A stretch of DNA of 51,097 bases from Xanthobacteraceae bacterium (GTDB taxonomy: Bacteria > Pseudomonadota > Alphaproteobacteria > Rhizobiales > Xanthobacteraceae): NCBI GenBank assembly GCA_031291445.1, contig JARLJA010000189.1, positions 1 to 51,097 of the forward strand, in the 5' to 3' direction. A model generated the notes under the pieces. That model did not search any database, was not told the origin of the DNA, and saw only the letters and a program-made list of their open reading frames with translations. Every line of letters starts with the position of its first letter. The stretch's first letter is position 1. Positions 36,294 through 44,747 of this stretch are shown here, in pieces. Position numbers and translations under genes: made by a program.

Positions 36294-36983
36294 TCAGGAC
36301 TTCACCAACTCGGCGGTGCGGGACCGGGCGATGTCCGGCATCCGGTAGATCTCCTCGGGGATCTTCGCCAGGGTCGATTCATGAAGCTCCTCGCCAAGGC
36401 CGTAGTAGCGCTGGAAGCTCATGATCAGCGGCCGCCACTTGTCGGGGTCGACCCGATTGCAAACGCCGTCCATCGCGATATCCGGATGAATGTGAACGCG
36501 CGTCACGCGGACCTCGAAGGTGACGATCTTGCCGCGGGCGGCGTCATCGTCTTCCAGGAGGTCGTGTCTCGCGGCGACGACGGCCTCCATCTGGACCGGG
36601 CATTCCAGGGCGCGCGGCGGCGCCACCGTCAGTGACGGAATCGCCGTCAGCCCGGCCGTCTCGAACTTGCGCTTTTCGTAAGTGTAGCCCCTGGCCAGCT
36701 TCACGGCGGGAACCGGATTGCTGCCGGTGAGGCACGCCAGGCGGTTCACCGCCGCGACATTGTCCACTGACGGCAGGTTCAGAACGCACTGGCCCGTGCG
36801 GATCATGTTTTCCGTGGTCTTGGAGCTGGCGTTCAGGCCGAGGATGCAGCGCCAGCCCAGCCAGAAGGCCGACGACATGGGCGCGAGATTGGCCGAGCCG
36901 TCCTCGTTTGCGCTGCTGATCAGCACGACCGGCGTGCCGAAATAGAGGATGGGTGGTTCGCTGACGATATGGGGGGCGTTCAT
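36294..36983 (-). CDS. Flavin reductase-like FMN-binding protein
   Basis: This 229-residue protein has the FMN-binding split-barrel of flavin reductases: PVVLISSANEDGSANLAPMSSAFWLGW (shown in parts: PVVLISSANEDG, NLAPMSSAFW) and the later LNLPSVDNVAAVN and GCRC-like GLNASSKTTENM segment. Such enzymes supply reduced FMN to monooxygenases or act on their own. The ATG at 36983 has AAGGAG upstream; a TTG two codons earlier is a weaker choice. It is 142 nt from the SnoaL-like gene in the same direction; a shared transcript is possible. Confidence 0.85.
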   Translation of the reverse strand: MNAPHIVSEPPILYFGTPVVLISSANEDGSANLAPMSSAFWLGWRCILGLNASSKTTENMIRTGQCVLNLPSVDNVAAVNRLACLTGSNPVPAVKLARGYTYEKRKFETAGLTAIPSLTVAPPRALECPVQMEAVVAARHDLLEDDDAARGKIVTFEVRVTRVHIHPDIAMDGVCNRVDPDKWRPLIMSFQRYYGLGEELHESTLAKIPEEIYRMPDIARSRTAELVKS

Positions 36984-37115
36984 GTTCAATCTCTCCTTGA
37001 TGCGAGGACTGGAGAGTGACCCGGATGCCTGCGGTGAGAACTCCGCTTTTTGCCTTGAAATCGAGAATGGCGGACCGACGCCGCGGCGGAGCCTGCCTTG
37101 ACATCACCTCTGCGG

Positions 37116-38204
37116 TTACGCCTCGGTTGCCTCGCGGGCGATGAGCTCGCGCTTGCGCGCGACGCCCCAGGCATAACCGGACAACGCGCCGTCATTGCGC
37201 ACCACCCGGTGGCACGGGATCGCAACCGCGATGGCGTTCGCGGCGCAGGCGCGGGCCACGGCGCGAACGGAGTTCGGCGCCCCAATCCTGCGGGCGATGT
37301 CGGAATAGGAGGACGTCTCCCCGACAGGGATATCCTGCAGGGCCTGCCACACGCGTCGCTGAAACGCCGTGCCGCGCACGTCGAGCGGCAGGTTCAGGCC
37401 GAGCCCCGGCGCCTCGACGAAGCTGACGACGCGGGCGACCATCGACTCATATTCCTCGTCACCGCCCACCAGCCGCGCCTTCGGAAAACGATCTTGCAGA
37501 TCCCGCACCAGTCCGTCCGGATCGTCGCCGATCAGGATCGCCACCACCCCCTTGTCGCTCGACGCCACCAGGATGGCCCCCAGCGAGGATTGCCCCACCG
37601 CGAACCGGATGTCTTCGTTCGCGCCTCCGGCCCGGTATTGCGTGGGTGTCATGCCCAGCATGGTCCTGGATTTCTCGTAGAACCGCCCGCTCGAATTGAA
37701 TCCGGCGTCGTAGATGGCCGCGGTCACGCTCCGCCCCTTGGCGAGCTCATCGCGGACGCGGGAGGCCCGATGGGCCGCGGCGTAATCCTTCGGCGTGAGG
37801 CCGGTTACGCGCTTGAACACGCGATGGAAGTGGCTGGTGCTGAGATTGGCCGCCTGCGCGAGGCCTGACAATGACGGGACTTCCTCGCTCTGTTCGATCA
37901 GACGGCACGCCCGGGCGACGATCGCCGCGTTTGCGACGTCGGCCGACGGGCCGTCGGGATTGCAGCGCTTGCAAGGGCGAAAACCGGTCGCCTTCGCCTC
38001 GGCCAGCGAGCCGTAAAGACTTACGTTCCTGGGGTTGGCGGTTCGTGAAGGGCATGATGGCCGGCAATAGACCCCTGTGGTCGCAACCGCGTACCAGAAT
38101 TGCCCATCGGCTGACCGGTCGCGCGCCACGACACGTGCCCAGCGCGGATCAGCCTCGACCGCCGCCGCCGGCCGGAGAGATGCGACTCGCGATGTCGTGC
38201 TCAT
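37116..38204 (-). CDS. ada: Bifunctional Ada: methylphosphotriester repair, AraC regulator and O6-methylguanine-DNA methyltransferase
   Basis: This is a 362-residue Ada. The N-terminal zinc site has Cys at about 47, 51, 78 and 81 (VYCRPSCPS, FRPCKRCN); the AraC helix-turn-helix domain is at ~95-190 (LAQAANLSTSHFHRVFKRVTGLTP, then AIYDAGFNSSGRFYEKS). The alkyl-acceptor domain lies at ~195-362 with the active Cys at about 331 in IPCHRV. It repairs alkylated DNA and induces the adaptive response when methylated. The ATG at 38204 has GAGGG upstream. No partner alkB-repair or alkA gene lies next to it. Confidence 0.95.
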   Translation of the reverse strand: MSTTSRVASLRPAAAVEADPRWARVVARDRSADGQFWYAVATTGVYCRPSCPSRTANPRNVSLYGSLAEAKATGFRPCKRCNPDGPSADVANAAIVARACRLIEQSEEVPSLSGLAQAANLSTSHFHRVFKRVTGLTPKDYAAAHRASRVRDELAKGRSVTAAIYDAGFNSSGRFYEKSRTMLGMTPTQYRAGGANEDIRFAVGQSSLGAILVASSDKGVVAILIGDDPDGLVRDLQDRFPKARLVGGDEEYESMVARVVSFVEAPGLGLNLPLDVRGTAFQRRVWQALQDIPVGETSSYSDIARRIGAPNSVRAVARACAANAIAVAIPCHRVVRNDGALSGYAWGVARKRELIAREATEA

Positions 38205-38432
38205 TTGGCTTCCCTCGTGGGTCTCGGGCCTGCGAATGGGGATACGGCGTCTGACCCTTCGATCGCGCTTTTTCGGAGCCTGAGCCACCCGCTTTCCGTC
38301 TGAGGCTGGCGGCTGCGAAAACGCGGCACTCGGCTTCTTCACGGAGCGGCATTGTTCGGGGGCTGGTGGCCGGTGTTCCGCGCAAGATCACATTGCGATC
38401 CGGGGAAGCGCGTGCGTCGCCGCGAAGCAGAA

Positions 38433-38508
38433 TGGTGGGCCCGGCAGGACTCGAACCTGCAACCAGACCGTTATGAGCGGCCGGCTCTAACCATTGAGCT
38501 ACAGGCCC
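38433..38508 (-). tRNA. tRNA with CAU anticodon, probably tRNA-Ile2
   Basis: The 76-nt cloverleaf reads GGGCCTG acceptor / CGGGCCCA with CCA encoded at 38433-38435, D-arm GTAGCTCAATGGTTAGAGC, anticodon loop CTCATAA (anticodon CAT at 38475-38473) and TTCGAGTCCTG T-arm. All arms pair. It resembles the minor isoleucine tRNA whose C34 is changed to lysidine (GGGCC start, TGGTTAGAGC) more than the elongator methionine tRNA I know from this class, so I favour Ile2; elongator Met is the alternative. Confidence 0.88.
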
Positions 38509-38650
38509 GCCGGGGAGCCGCGAGGCGGCGCCAACGGAGCAATCACCCCTTACAATGGCGGGCGGCGGCCGGCAATCGTTCTCGCGACGGCAAAAACGGT
38601 TTCCACGCCAGCGGGTTAACGGCGCTCTCACGCGTGGCGGTAGAATCCCC

Positions 38651-39865
38651 TCACGCCAGCGCCAGCAGCCGCCGCGCCCGCAGCAGCAGGCCGACCGCGA
38701 TGGTGACGTTGAGCGCGTTCCAGCCGAGCCCGTTGAGGAACGCCGCGGCGTAGGAGCCGGTGGCGTCGAAGATCTCGCCGGACACCCAGCCGCCGAACGA
38801 CATCCCGACCAGCGACGCAAACACCACGGTGGCGACCCGGGTCGCCGCTTCCGACGCCGGCATGGTCTCGCGCACGATGATGGCGTAGCTCGGCACGATG
38901 CCGCCCTGGAACAGGCCGAACAGCGCCGAGATCACGTAGAGCGAGGAGAGGCTGTCGAACAGCGCGTAGAACAACAGCGCCGCGCCTTGCGCCACCGAGC
39001 CGATCAGGAGCGTGGGCAGGCCGCCGATGCGGTCGGCGACAAAGCCGGTGCCGATCCGGCTGACGATGCCGAACAGCAGCATCAGCGACAGCATCTCGGC
39101 GCCGCGCGCCGGGCCGTAGCCGAGGTCGCCGCAATAGGCGACGATGTGGACCTGGGGCATCGCCATGGCGACGCAGCAGGCCACCGCGGCGATGCACAGC
39201 ACGCCGGTCAGGGCGTTGCCGGAGAGCCCGAGATCGAGCCGCGGCGGCGGCGCGCCGGCATGGCTGCGACGGCCCTCGCCGCGGATCTGCGCCCGCAGCG
39301 CCGCCAGCACGATCGCCATCGCGACCGCGCAGAACAGCGCCAGCGCGAGGTGGGTGGCCCGCCAGCCCGCCGCCTCGATGCCGCGCGCCACGATCGGCGG
39401 CCACACCGCGCCGGCGACGTAGTTGCCGCTGGCGGCGATGGTGACGGCGAGGCCGCGCCGGCGCTCGAACCAGTACGAGGCTTCCGTCATCAGCGGCGCG
39501 AAGGTGGCCGCCGCGCCGACCCCGATCGCCACGTGCATGGCGTTGAACATGGCGAGCGAGGTGGCGAAGCCGGCGCCGAGATAGCCCACCGCCAGCGCCA
39601 CGGTGCCCACCGCGATCGCGGCGACGATGCCGAACCGGTCGGTGATGCGCCCCATGGCGACGCCGCCGAAGCCGAGCCCGGCCATGGCGCAGGTGAAGGC
39701 CAGCGAGGCGGCGCCGCGGGTGGCGCCGAACTCGGCCTGCACCGCGGGCAGCGCCACCACCACCGACCACATGCCGGCGCTCCCGACCGAGCCGATGACC
39801 AGCACCAGCAGGAGCCGCAGCCAGGCCGCGCGCGAGTCGGGAACGAAGGGCTTGGTCGGGGCCAT
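38651..39865 (-). CDS. Major facilitator superfamily transporter
   Basis: This is a 404-residue inner-membrane carrier with twelve hydrophobic segments. The MFS loop signature appears between segments 2 and 3 (GGVAMGRITDRFGIVAAI), and again after segment 8 (RIGTGFVADRIGGLPTLL). No substrate-specific motif is recognised; the overall appearance is like YbfB/oxalate-formate type MFS proteins. The ATG at 39865 (MAPTKPFVPDS) starts the family-like N-terminus; the open frame extends 23 codons upstream. It is transcribed away from flhA and sits next to the tRNA. Confidence 0.86.
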   Translation of the reverse strand: MAPTKPFVPDSRAAWLRLLLVLVIGSVGSAGMWSVVVALPAVQAEFGATRGAASLAFTCAMAGLGFGGVAMGRITDRFGIVAAIAVGTVALAVGYLGAGFATSLAMFNAMHVAIGVGAAATFAPLMTEASYWFERRRGLAVTIAASGNYVAGAVWPPIVARGIEAAGWRATHLALALFCAVAMAIVLAALRAQIRGEGRRSHAGAPPPRLDLGLSGNALTGVLCIAAVACCVAMAMPQVHIVAYCGDLGYGPARGAEMLSLMLLFGIVSRIGTGFVADRIGGLPTLLIGSVAQGAALLFYALFDSLSSLYVISALFGLFQGGIVPSYAIIVRETMPASEAATRVATVVFASLVGMSFGGWVSGEIFDATGSYAAAFLNGLGWNALNVTIAVGLLLRARRLLALA

Positions 39866-40003
39866 CAGGGATCGGATCCGGCGAGGTAAAACTGGGCGGC
39901 GACTCGCCGGGGCCGGCGGGCGGGGCGCCACCATCGGGTGCCGGGCCGTTCGCGGTCAATGTGCGGCGCACCAAAACGCCGCCGGCGGTTTGGCCGGCCG
40001 AAA

Positions 40004-40019
40004 TTAACCCTTTGCTAAC
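40004..40019. promoter_or_regulatory. CtrA-like binding site upstream of flhA
   Basis: TTAA-CCCTTTG-CTAAC matches the alphaproteobacterial CtrA site TTAA-N7-TTAAC with one substitution. It is ~170-180 nt before the flhA start codon at 40188 (66 nt before the ATG at 40086). CtrA commonly controls early flagellar genes in this class. Confidence 0.45.
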
Positions 40020-40027
40020 CATACACC

Positions 40028-40042
40028 GGGCAAAATTTGCCC
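40028..40042. promoter_or_regulatory. Palindrome upstream of flhA
   Basis: GGGCAAA-A-TTTGCCC is a perfect 7-bp dyad with a single central base, next to the CtrA-like site. It could be an operator for a flagellar regulator; no protein is assigned. Confidence 0.4.
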
Positions 40043-40187
40043 AGTGGAAAGTGCGTATCGTCCGACCTTCTGAGCGGGAGATCCCGTGGAAGCGAGTGCG
40101 GTGAACCACTTACCGGCCGGAGGCCTTCCGGCGGCGACGCGCTCCCGCGGGGAGCGCGGGCGCCAGGGGCGTGGGGACGCGGCGACC

Positions 40188-42323
40188 ATGGTGGATGTGA
40201 CGGCGGGCAGCGGCGCGGACGAGATCGGCTCAGGATTTCCGAGCTTTTCCGACGTCATCAGGATCCTGCGGCGCGGCGACATCGCGCTCGCCATCGGCAT
40301 CCTCACCATCCTGGTGGTGCTGATCCTGCCGCTGCCGTCGGTCGTGCTCGACCTGTTCCTGGCAGTCTCGATCACCATGTCGATCCTGATCCTGATGACC
40401 TCGCTGTTCATCCAGGCGCCGCTCGAGTTCTCGGCCTTCCCCACCGTGCTCCTGATCTCGACGATGCTGCGGCTGTCGCTCAACCTCGCCTCCACCCGCC
40501 TGATCCTGGCCCATGGCCACGAGGGCTCGGCGGCCGCCGGCCACGTCATCGAGGCCTTCGGCAATTTCGTGATGGGCGGCAATTTCGTCATCGGCATCAT
40601 CGTCTTCATCATCCTGGTGATCGTCAATTTCGTGGTCATCACCAAGGGTTCGGGGCGCATCGCCGAGGTCGCGGCCCGCTTCCACCTGGATTCGATGCCC
40701 GGCAAGCAGATGGCGATCGACGCCGACCTCTCGGCCGGCCTGATCGACGAGAAGGCCGCGCGCGAACGGCGCAAGGCGCTGGAGGACGAAAGCGGCTTCT
40801 TCGGCGCCATGGACGGCGCCTCGAAATTCGTCCGCGGCGACGCCGTTGCCGGCCTGCTGGTGGTGTTCATCAACGTCATCGGCGGCATGATCATCGGCAT
40901 CGCCCAGCAGGGCCTGCCGTTCGCCGAGGCGGCCCGCAGCTACACCCTGCTGACGGTCGGCGACGGCCTCGTCACCCAGATCCCGGCGCTGATCGTCTCG
41001 ACCGCCGCGGGCCTCCTGGTCTCCAAGGCCGGCGTCAGCGGCGCCGCCGACAAGGCGCTGATGAAGCAGCTGTCCGGCTACCCCCAGGCGCTCGGCATGT
41101 CGGCGGCGGTGATGCTGATCCTCGCCGCCCTGCCGGGCATCCCGATGATCCCGTTCCTGATCCTCGGCGGCGGCGCCGGGACGCTGGCGGTGCTGGCGCG
41201 CCGCCAGAACAAGAAGGCGGCGGACGAGGCCAAGGCCACCGCCGCCAAGGGGCCCGGTGCCGCGGCAGCCGCGGCAGCCGCGGCCGAGGAACCGATCTCG
41301 GCGGCGCTCAAGATCGACGACCTCAAGATCGAGCTCGGCTACGCGCTGCTGCCGCTGGTCAACGGCCCCGACGGAACCGACCGCCTGACCGAGCAGATCA
41401 AGGCGCTGCGCAAGTCGCTGGCGATCGAGATGGGCTTCGTGATGCCGGCGGTGCGCATCCTCGACAACGTCCAGCTCGAGGCCAACACCTACGTCATCAA
41501 GATCAAGGAGGTCGACGCCGGCAACGGAAGGATCTGGCCCAACAGCTTCATGGTCATGGACCCGGGCGGCGCCCAGGTGACGCTGCCCGGCACCCACACC
41601 ACCGAGCCGACCTTCGGCCTGCCGGCCACCTGGGTCGACGCCGGCCTGAAGGAGGAAGCCTCGCTGAAGGGCTACACCGTGGTCGACGCCGCCACCGTGC
41701 TGTCGACCCATCTCACCGAGCTGCTCAAGAACAACATGTCGGACCTGCTGTCCTACGGCGAGGTCCAGAAGCTGCTCAAGGAACTGCCCAAGGAGCAGGG
41801 CGAACTGCTCAAGGACATCGTCCCCGCCCAGATCACCATCTCCGGTATCCAGCGGGTGCTGCAGCTGCTGCTCGCCGAGCGAATTTCGATCCGCGACCTC
41901 TCGACCATCCTGGAAGGCATCGCCGACGCGCTCGCCTTCTCGCGCAACCCGGCGACGGTGGTCGAGCACGTCCGCGCCCGGCTGGCGCGCCAGATCTGCG
42001 CCCAGAACACCTCGTTCAACGGCTACGTGCCGCTGATCGCGCTGTCGGCGAAATGGGAGCAGGCCTTCGCCGAGTCCCTGGTCGGCACCGGCGACGACCG
42101 CAGCCTGGCGATGCAACCCTCGAAGCTGTCGGAATTCATGACCGTGGTGCGCGAGCGCTTCGAGCAGGCGGCGCGCGAGGGCGAGTCGCCGGTGCTGGTG
42201 ACCTCGGCCGCGATCCGGCCGTTCGTGCGGTCCCTGGTTGAGCGTTTTCGGTCACAGACAACTGTTTTGTCGCAGGCCGAGATCCACCCCCGGGCCCGCC
42301 TGAAAACCGTCGGCTCGATCTGA
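40188..42323 (+). CDS. flhA: Flagellar biosynthesis protein FlhA
   Basis: This is a 711-residue inner-membrane component of the flagellar type III export gate. The N-terminal half has about eight membrane segments with the FHIPEP-family signature TMLRLSLNLASTRLIL and the cytoplasmic FHIPEP loop region (GSGRIAEVAARFHLDSMPGKQMAID). The C-terminal cytoplasmic domain starts after a low-complexity AAAA linker (~residues 360-400) and includes SLKGYTVVDAATVLSTHLTE. It is 2.1 kb downstream of an MFS gene in the opposite direction and separate from the che operon at the left, so motility genes are scattered here. An ATG 34 codons upstream is possible, but MVDVTAGSG matches the family start as I know it. 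Confidence 0.95.
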   Translation: MVDVTAGSGADEIGSGFPSFSDVIRILRRGDIALAIGILTILVVLILPLPSVVLDLFLAVSITMSILILMTSLFIQAPLEFSAFPTVLLISTMLRLSLNLASTRLILAHGHEGSAAAGHVIEAFGNFVMGGNFVIGIIVFIILVIVNFVVITKGSGRIAEVAARFHLDSMPGKQMAIDADLSAGLIDEKAARERRKALEDESGFFGAMDGASKFVRGDAVAGLLVVFINVIGGMIIGIAQQGLPFAEAARSYTLLTVGDGLVTQIPALIVSTAAGLLVSKAGVSGAADKALMKQLSGYPQALGMSAAVMLILAALPGIPMIPFLILGGGAGTLAVLARRQNKKAADEAKATAAKGPGAAAAAAAAAEEPISAALKIDDLKIELGYALLPLVNGPDGTDRLTEQIKALRKSLAIEMGFVMPAVRILDNVQLEANTYVIKIKEVDAGNGRIWPNSFMVMDPGGAQVTLPGTHTTEPTFGLPATWVDAGLKEEASLKGYTVVDAATVLSTHLTELLKNNMSDLLSYGEVQKLLKELPKEQGELLKDIVPAQITISGIQRVLQLLLAERISIRDLSTILEGIADALAFSRNPATVVEHVRARLARQICAQNTSFNGYVPLIALSAKWEQAFAESLVGTGDDRSLAMQPSKLSEFMTVVRERFEQAAREGESPVLVTSAAIRPFVRSLVERFRSQTTVLSQAEIHPRARLKTVGSI

Positions 42324-42594
42324 TTTTCCCATAAAGCACTGAGTTTTTTAAATTAACCGGCGCAGCGGCGGTTTCGCCGCCGCCGGCCGCTCGCGGCCGA
42401 TCAAGAAATATCACCGCAATGTGATCGACCCTTACGAACCCATAGCCCGATATCCACGTTGACTGGCGTGAGTTCAATGAACCCGTCGGCGATGGAGGTT
42501 GACCAACCTCAGCAAGACGGGAAGAGGCGGTAAACGAACCAAACGAGCAACGACGAAGTACGAGACGAGCGACGAGAGCGAGCAGGAGGCTTTC

Positions 42595-42792
42595 GTGAAT
42601 CATTCTTTTTACAGTGCGGATCGCATGACCCACTTGAAGATCGTCGTCGTGGCTCTCTTTGCCGCAACCTTGGTTGCCGGCGTCGGGATTTTGTCCCGGG
42701 TCGGCGGCGATAACAACATCCAGACCGCGCGCGTGATCAAGGCGGGCAAGCCGGTGGCGTTCACCAGCTCTTCGGCCTCGGTCGTCCGGTAA
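42595..42792 (+). CDS. Small single-pass membrane protein (65 aa)
   Basis: This is a 65-residue protein with a short charged start, one membrane segment (KIVVVALFAATLVAGVGILS) and a periplasmic-looking tail TARVIKAGKPVAFTSSSASVVR. I associate this pattern with small conserved proteins of Bradyrhizobium; the function is unknown. I prefer the GTG at 42595 because AGGAGG sits 5 nt before it; the ATG at 42628 would lose part of the protein. The mRNA continues into a chain of hairpins and a terminator. Confidence 0.78.
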   Translation: MNHSFYSADRMTHLKIVVVALFAATLVAGVGILSRVGGDNNIQTARVIKAGKPVAFTSSSASVVR

Positions 42793-42821
42793 GGAGCGGC
42801 AAGGAGAACGAGTTTTTCGAG

Positions 42822-42955
42822 TTTACGCGGTGCCTGACCATCCCCGCCAGGTCCCGCGTAAAGGAGCAGCCGGAGCAACGGCTGCCAGAACTACCCAAGT
42901 AACGACCCCAAGCGACTACCCCTGACGACCACGTCACTTCCCCCCCAAGTGACGT
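42822..42955 (+). ncRNA. Candidate structured 3' UTR or small RNA
   Basis: Three consecutive stem-loops follow the small gene: TTTACGCGG (42822-42830) with CCGCGTAAA (42854-42862) plus inner CCTG/CAGG; GCAGCCG with CGGCTGC (42866-42885, 7 bp perfect); and ACGTCACTT with AAGTGACGT (42931-42955, 9 bp perfect). The intrinsic terminator follows immediately. This could be a 3'-UTR-derived small RNA or a translation or stability element. Confidence 0.5.
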
Positions 42956-42963
42956 CTTCGAGG

Positions 42964-42997
42964 AAACGCCCGCTCCCCACGGGCGTTTTCTTTTTTT
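42964..42997 (+). terminator. Intrinsic terminator
   Basis: AAACGCCCG and CGGGCGTTT form a 9-bp stem with a 7-nt loop (CTCCCCA), followed by TTTTCTTTTTTT. It ends the transcript of the small membrane protein gene and of any RNA downstream of it. Confidence 0.9.
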
Positions 42998-43052
42998 GGG
43001 GTGTTTGAAAGGCGATACCGGGTCGGGGCAAGACATTTGCCCAGTCCACACC

Positions 43053-43139
43053 GTCATTGCCGGCTTGACCCGGCAATCCACGCTTTGCGACACGGCGAAG
43101 CCCTAAAGAGTGGATGCGCGGGTCAAGCCCGCGCATGAC
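43053..43139. repeat. Dispersed palindrome GTCATTGCCGG...GCGCATGAC
   Basis: GTCATTGCCGGCTTGACCC (from 43053) and GGGTCAAGCCCGCGCATGAC (ending 43139) are imperfect reverse complements, with GTCAT/ATGAC ends and CGGCTTGACCC at the core. I recognise the type from Bradyrhizobium-like genomes, where it recurs many times. Confidence 0.7.
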
Positions 43140-43157
43140 GAGGGGCCGAAATCCCCC

Positions 43158-44015
43158 TTACCGCCCCGCGGGCGGCACGGTTTCCACCAGCTTGCCGGTG
43201 AACACGATCGGGCCGGTGGCGACGCCGGTCGGCGAGCCGCCCTCGGGCTCGAGGGTGACCGCGTAGGTCGCCTTGTTGATGATGTCGCTGTCGTAGGCCG
43301 AAAGCGTCGGCCGGCGGGTGAAGTCCTTGTCGCCGATCACCCCGAGCGAGCGCGGTTTCAAGAGCTTGTCCGACACCAGCCACAGTTCGTAGCTCTTGCC
43401 CCGCTCCGCCTCGGCACCGACCCGGCGCACGGTGAAGGCCTTGGTGGCGACGTCGACGGTGAGAATGAAAGCGGGCGCGTCGGCGCCCTTCTGCAGCACG
43501 GCGACGAACTGGGGCGGTATCGCCGGCGGCGGCGCCTGGACCTGGACGGTCTGGATCCGCGGCCGGGGACGCAGGCCGTCGGGCAGCAGGTCGGGCTGCG
43601 CCACCTCCAGCACCACCACCGCCACCAGCGCGGCGGCGAGCGCGCTCACCCCCGTCGCCACCATGCGCCAGCGCCGCGCCCGGCCGCGCAGGGCGATGAT
43701 CTCAGCCCCGTCGACCGCCGGCTGCGGCGCCGCCACCGGCTCGGGCGGCGGAGGCGGCAGTTCGGGCAGCGCCAGCGGCTCCTGCTGGGCGACGCCGAAG
43801 GTCGCCGCCTTGATCTTGTCCCACAGCTCGGGGGGCGGCTCGACCGAGCCCACCATGGCATTGAGCTCGCCGAGCCGGCGCTCCCAGCCCTCCACCACCG
43901 CGCGATAGTCGGCGTCGACCTTCATCATGGTCGCGACCTGGTCGCGCTCCTCGGCGTCGAGAGTGCCGAGCACGTATTCCGCCGCCAGGACGATATGGTC
44001 TTCGCTGTAGCTCAT
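43158..44015 (-). CDS. Anti-sigma factor (RskA-type), partner of the ECF sigma factor
   Basis: This is a 285-residue membrane anti-sigma factor. The N-terminal ~75 residues (EDHIVLAAEYVLGTLDAEERDQVA, then WERRLGELNAMVG) are the sigma-binding helical domain; a proline-rich linker and one membrane segment at ~residues 115-140 follow; the C-terminal domain (about 150-285, QFVAVLQKG to YAVTLEPEGGSPTG) is RskA-like. No HxxxCxxC zinc motif is present. It starts 10 nt after the sigma gene's stop, so both are one operon. Release of the sigma factor probably needs proteolysis or a signal at the outer domain. Confidence 0.9.
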   Translation of the reverse strand: MSYSEDHIVLAAEYVLGTLDAEERDQVATMMKVDADYRAVVEGWERRLGELNAMVGSVEPPPELWDKIKAATFGVAQQEPLALPELPPPPPEPVAAPQPAVDGAEIIALRGRARRWRMVATGVSALAAALVAVVVLEVAQPDLLPDGLRPRPRIQTVQVQAPPPAIPPQFVAVLQKGADAPAFILTVDVATKAFTVRRVGAEAERGKSYELWLVSDKLLKPRSLGVIGDKDFTRRPTLSAYDSDIINKATYAVTLEPEGGSPTGVATGPIVFTGKLVETVPPAGR

Positions 44016-44025
44016 CGCACCAACA

Positions 44026-44574
44026 TCATGCCAGGCCCAGGCACTCTCTGATCTCAATCATGCTGCGGCGCAGCCAGGTCTTCACCGTGTTCACCGGCGT
44101 GTCGAATTTCGCCGCCAGCTGCTCGCGGCTCCAGCCGTTGTAGTAGGCGAGCAGCACCAGCTTCTGGCGGTCCGGCTCGAGCCTGCCGACGCAGGCCAGG
44201 AGCCGCTTCAATTCTTCCGTCATTTCACGCCGGGCCAGCGGGTCGGGCGTGTCGGCGGCCACCTCCATGGCGGCCGGCTCCTCCTCGATCGAGGTCTCGC
44301 CACGCTTGCGCACCAGGTCGATGGCCCGGTTGCGGGCGATCGACACCATCCAGGTGATCGGAGATGCCAGCGCCGGATTGAACTGGCCGGCGCTATTCCA
44401 GACCCTGATATAGGCTTCCTGCACCACCTCCTCGGCGAGATCCTGTCGCCGCAAGATACGCAGCACCACGCCGAACAGTTTCGCCCGGGTGGCGCCATAG
44501 AGGCGCTCGAACGCGGCCTGGTCGCCCTTGGCCACCGCCGCGATCAACCACACCAGTTCCGCCGGCGTCAGCAT
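44026..44574 (-). CDS. ECF-family RNA polymerase sigma factor
   Basis: This is a 182-residue extracytoplasmic function sigma factor. Region 2 is at about residues 25-95 (AEEVVQEAYIRVWN and PITWMVSIARNRAIDLVRKR), and region 4 at ~120-182 (LVLLAYYNGWSREQLAAKFDTPVNTVKTWLRRSM). No N-terminal extension or additional domain is seen. It is followed immediately by its RskA-like anti-sigma gene, which suggests a SigK-type regulatory pair. No canonical ECF promoter was identified upstream, so autoregulation is not established. Confidence 0.93.
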   Translation of the reverse strand: MLTPAELVWLIAAVAKGDQAAFERLYGATRAKLFGVVLRILRRQDLAEEVVQEAYIRVWNSAGQFNPALASPITWMVSIARNRAIDLVRKRGETSIEEEPAAMEVAADTPDPLARREMTEELKRLLACVGRLEPDRQKLVLLAYYNGWSREQLAAKFDTPVNTVKTWLRRSMIEIRECLGLA

Positions 44575-44747
44575 GTGACGTCCCCATCCCCCTCACGTCG
44601 AAACATCAGTCGTCCCGCCCCCCGGACGGTGCCTGTCGGTGTCCCGGTTGTCTCCTAGCACAGGTTCATTTTGCCGGCGCGCGTCTCGCGCGGCAAGCTG
44701 CTGAATTCGCCGTGGAAAGATCGGCCCGCGCGTGCTGCGAAACGGTG

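Larger units (their letters stand above)
39866..40187. other. Divergent region between the MFS gene and flhA
   Basis: This 322-nt spacer carries a CtrA-like site (40004-40019) and the palindrome GGGCAAAATTTGCCC (40028-40042). A frame in phase with flhA is open from 40086 with an ATG, but it precedes the conserved FlhA start and has unusual Ala/Gly/Arg-rich content. No other gene is seen. Confidence 0.55.
42793..43157. other. Region after the small membrane protein gene
   Basis: This 365-nt gap holds a candidate structured RNA and terminator in its first 200 nt and, at 43053-43139, a dispersed palindrome. No protein-coding gene is seen. Confidence 0.6.

Noticed and set aside
38433-38508. tRNA as an attachment site for an integrated element
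   Set aside because: No integrase and no duplicated tRNA 3' end were found nearby.
38555-39889. Long rightward open frame of 444 codons over the MFS gene
   Set aside because: It is His/Arg/Gln-rich nonsense opposite a clear 12-segment transporter; typical antisense shadow in GC-rich DNA.
42346-42357. TTTTAAATTAACC as another CtrA site
   Set aside because: The two TTAA boxes are one base apart instead of seven.
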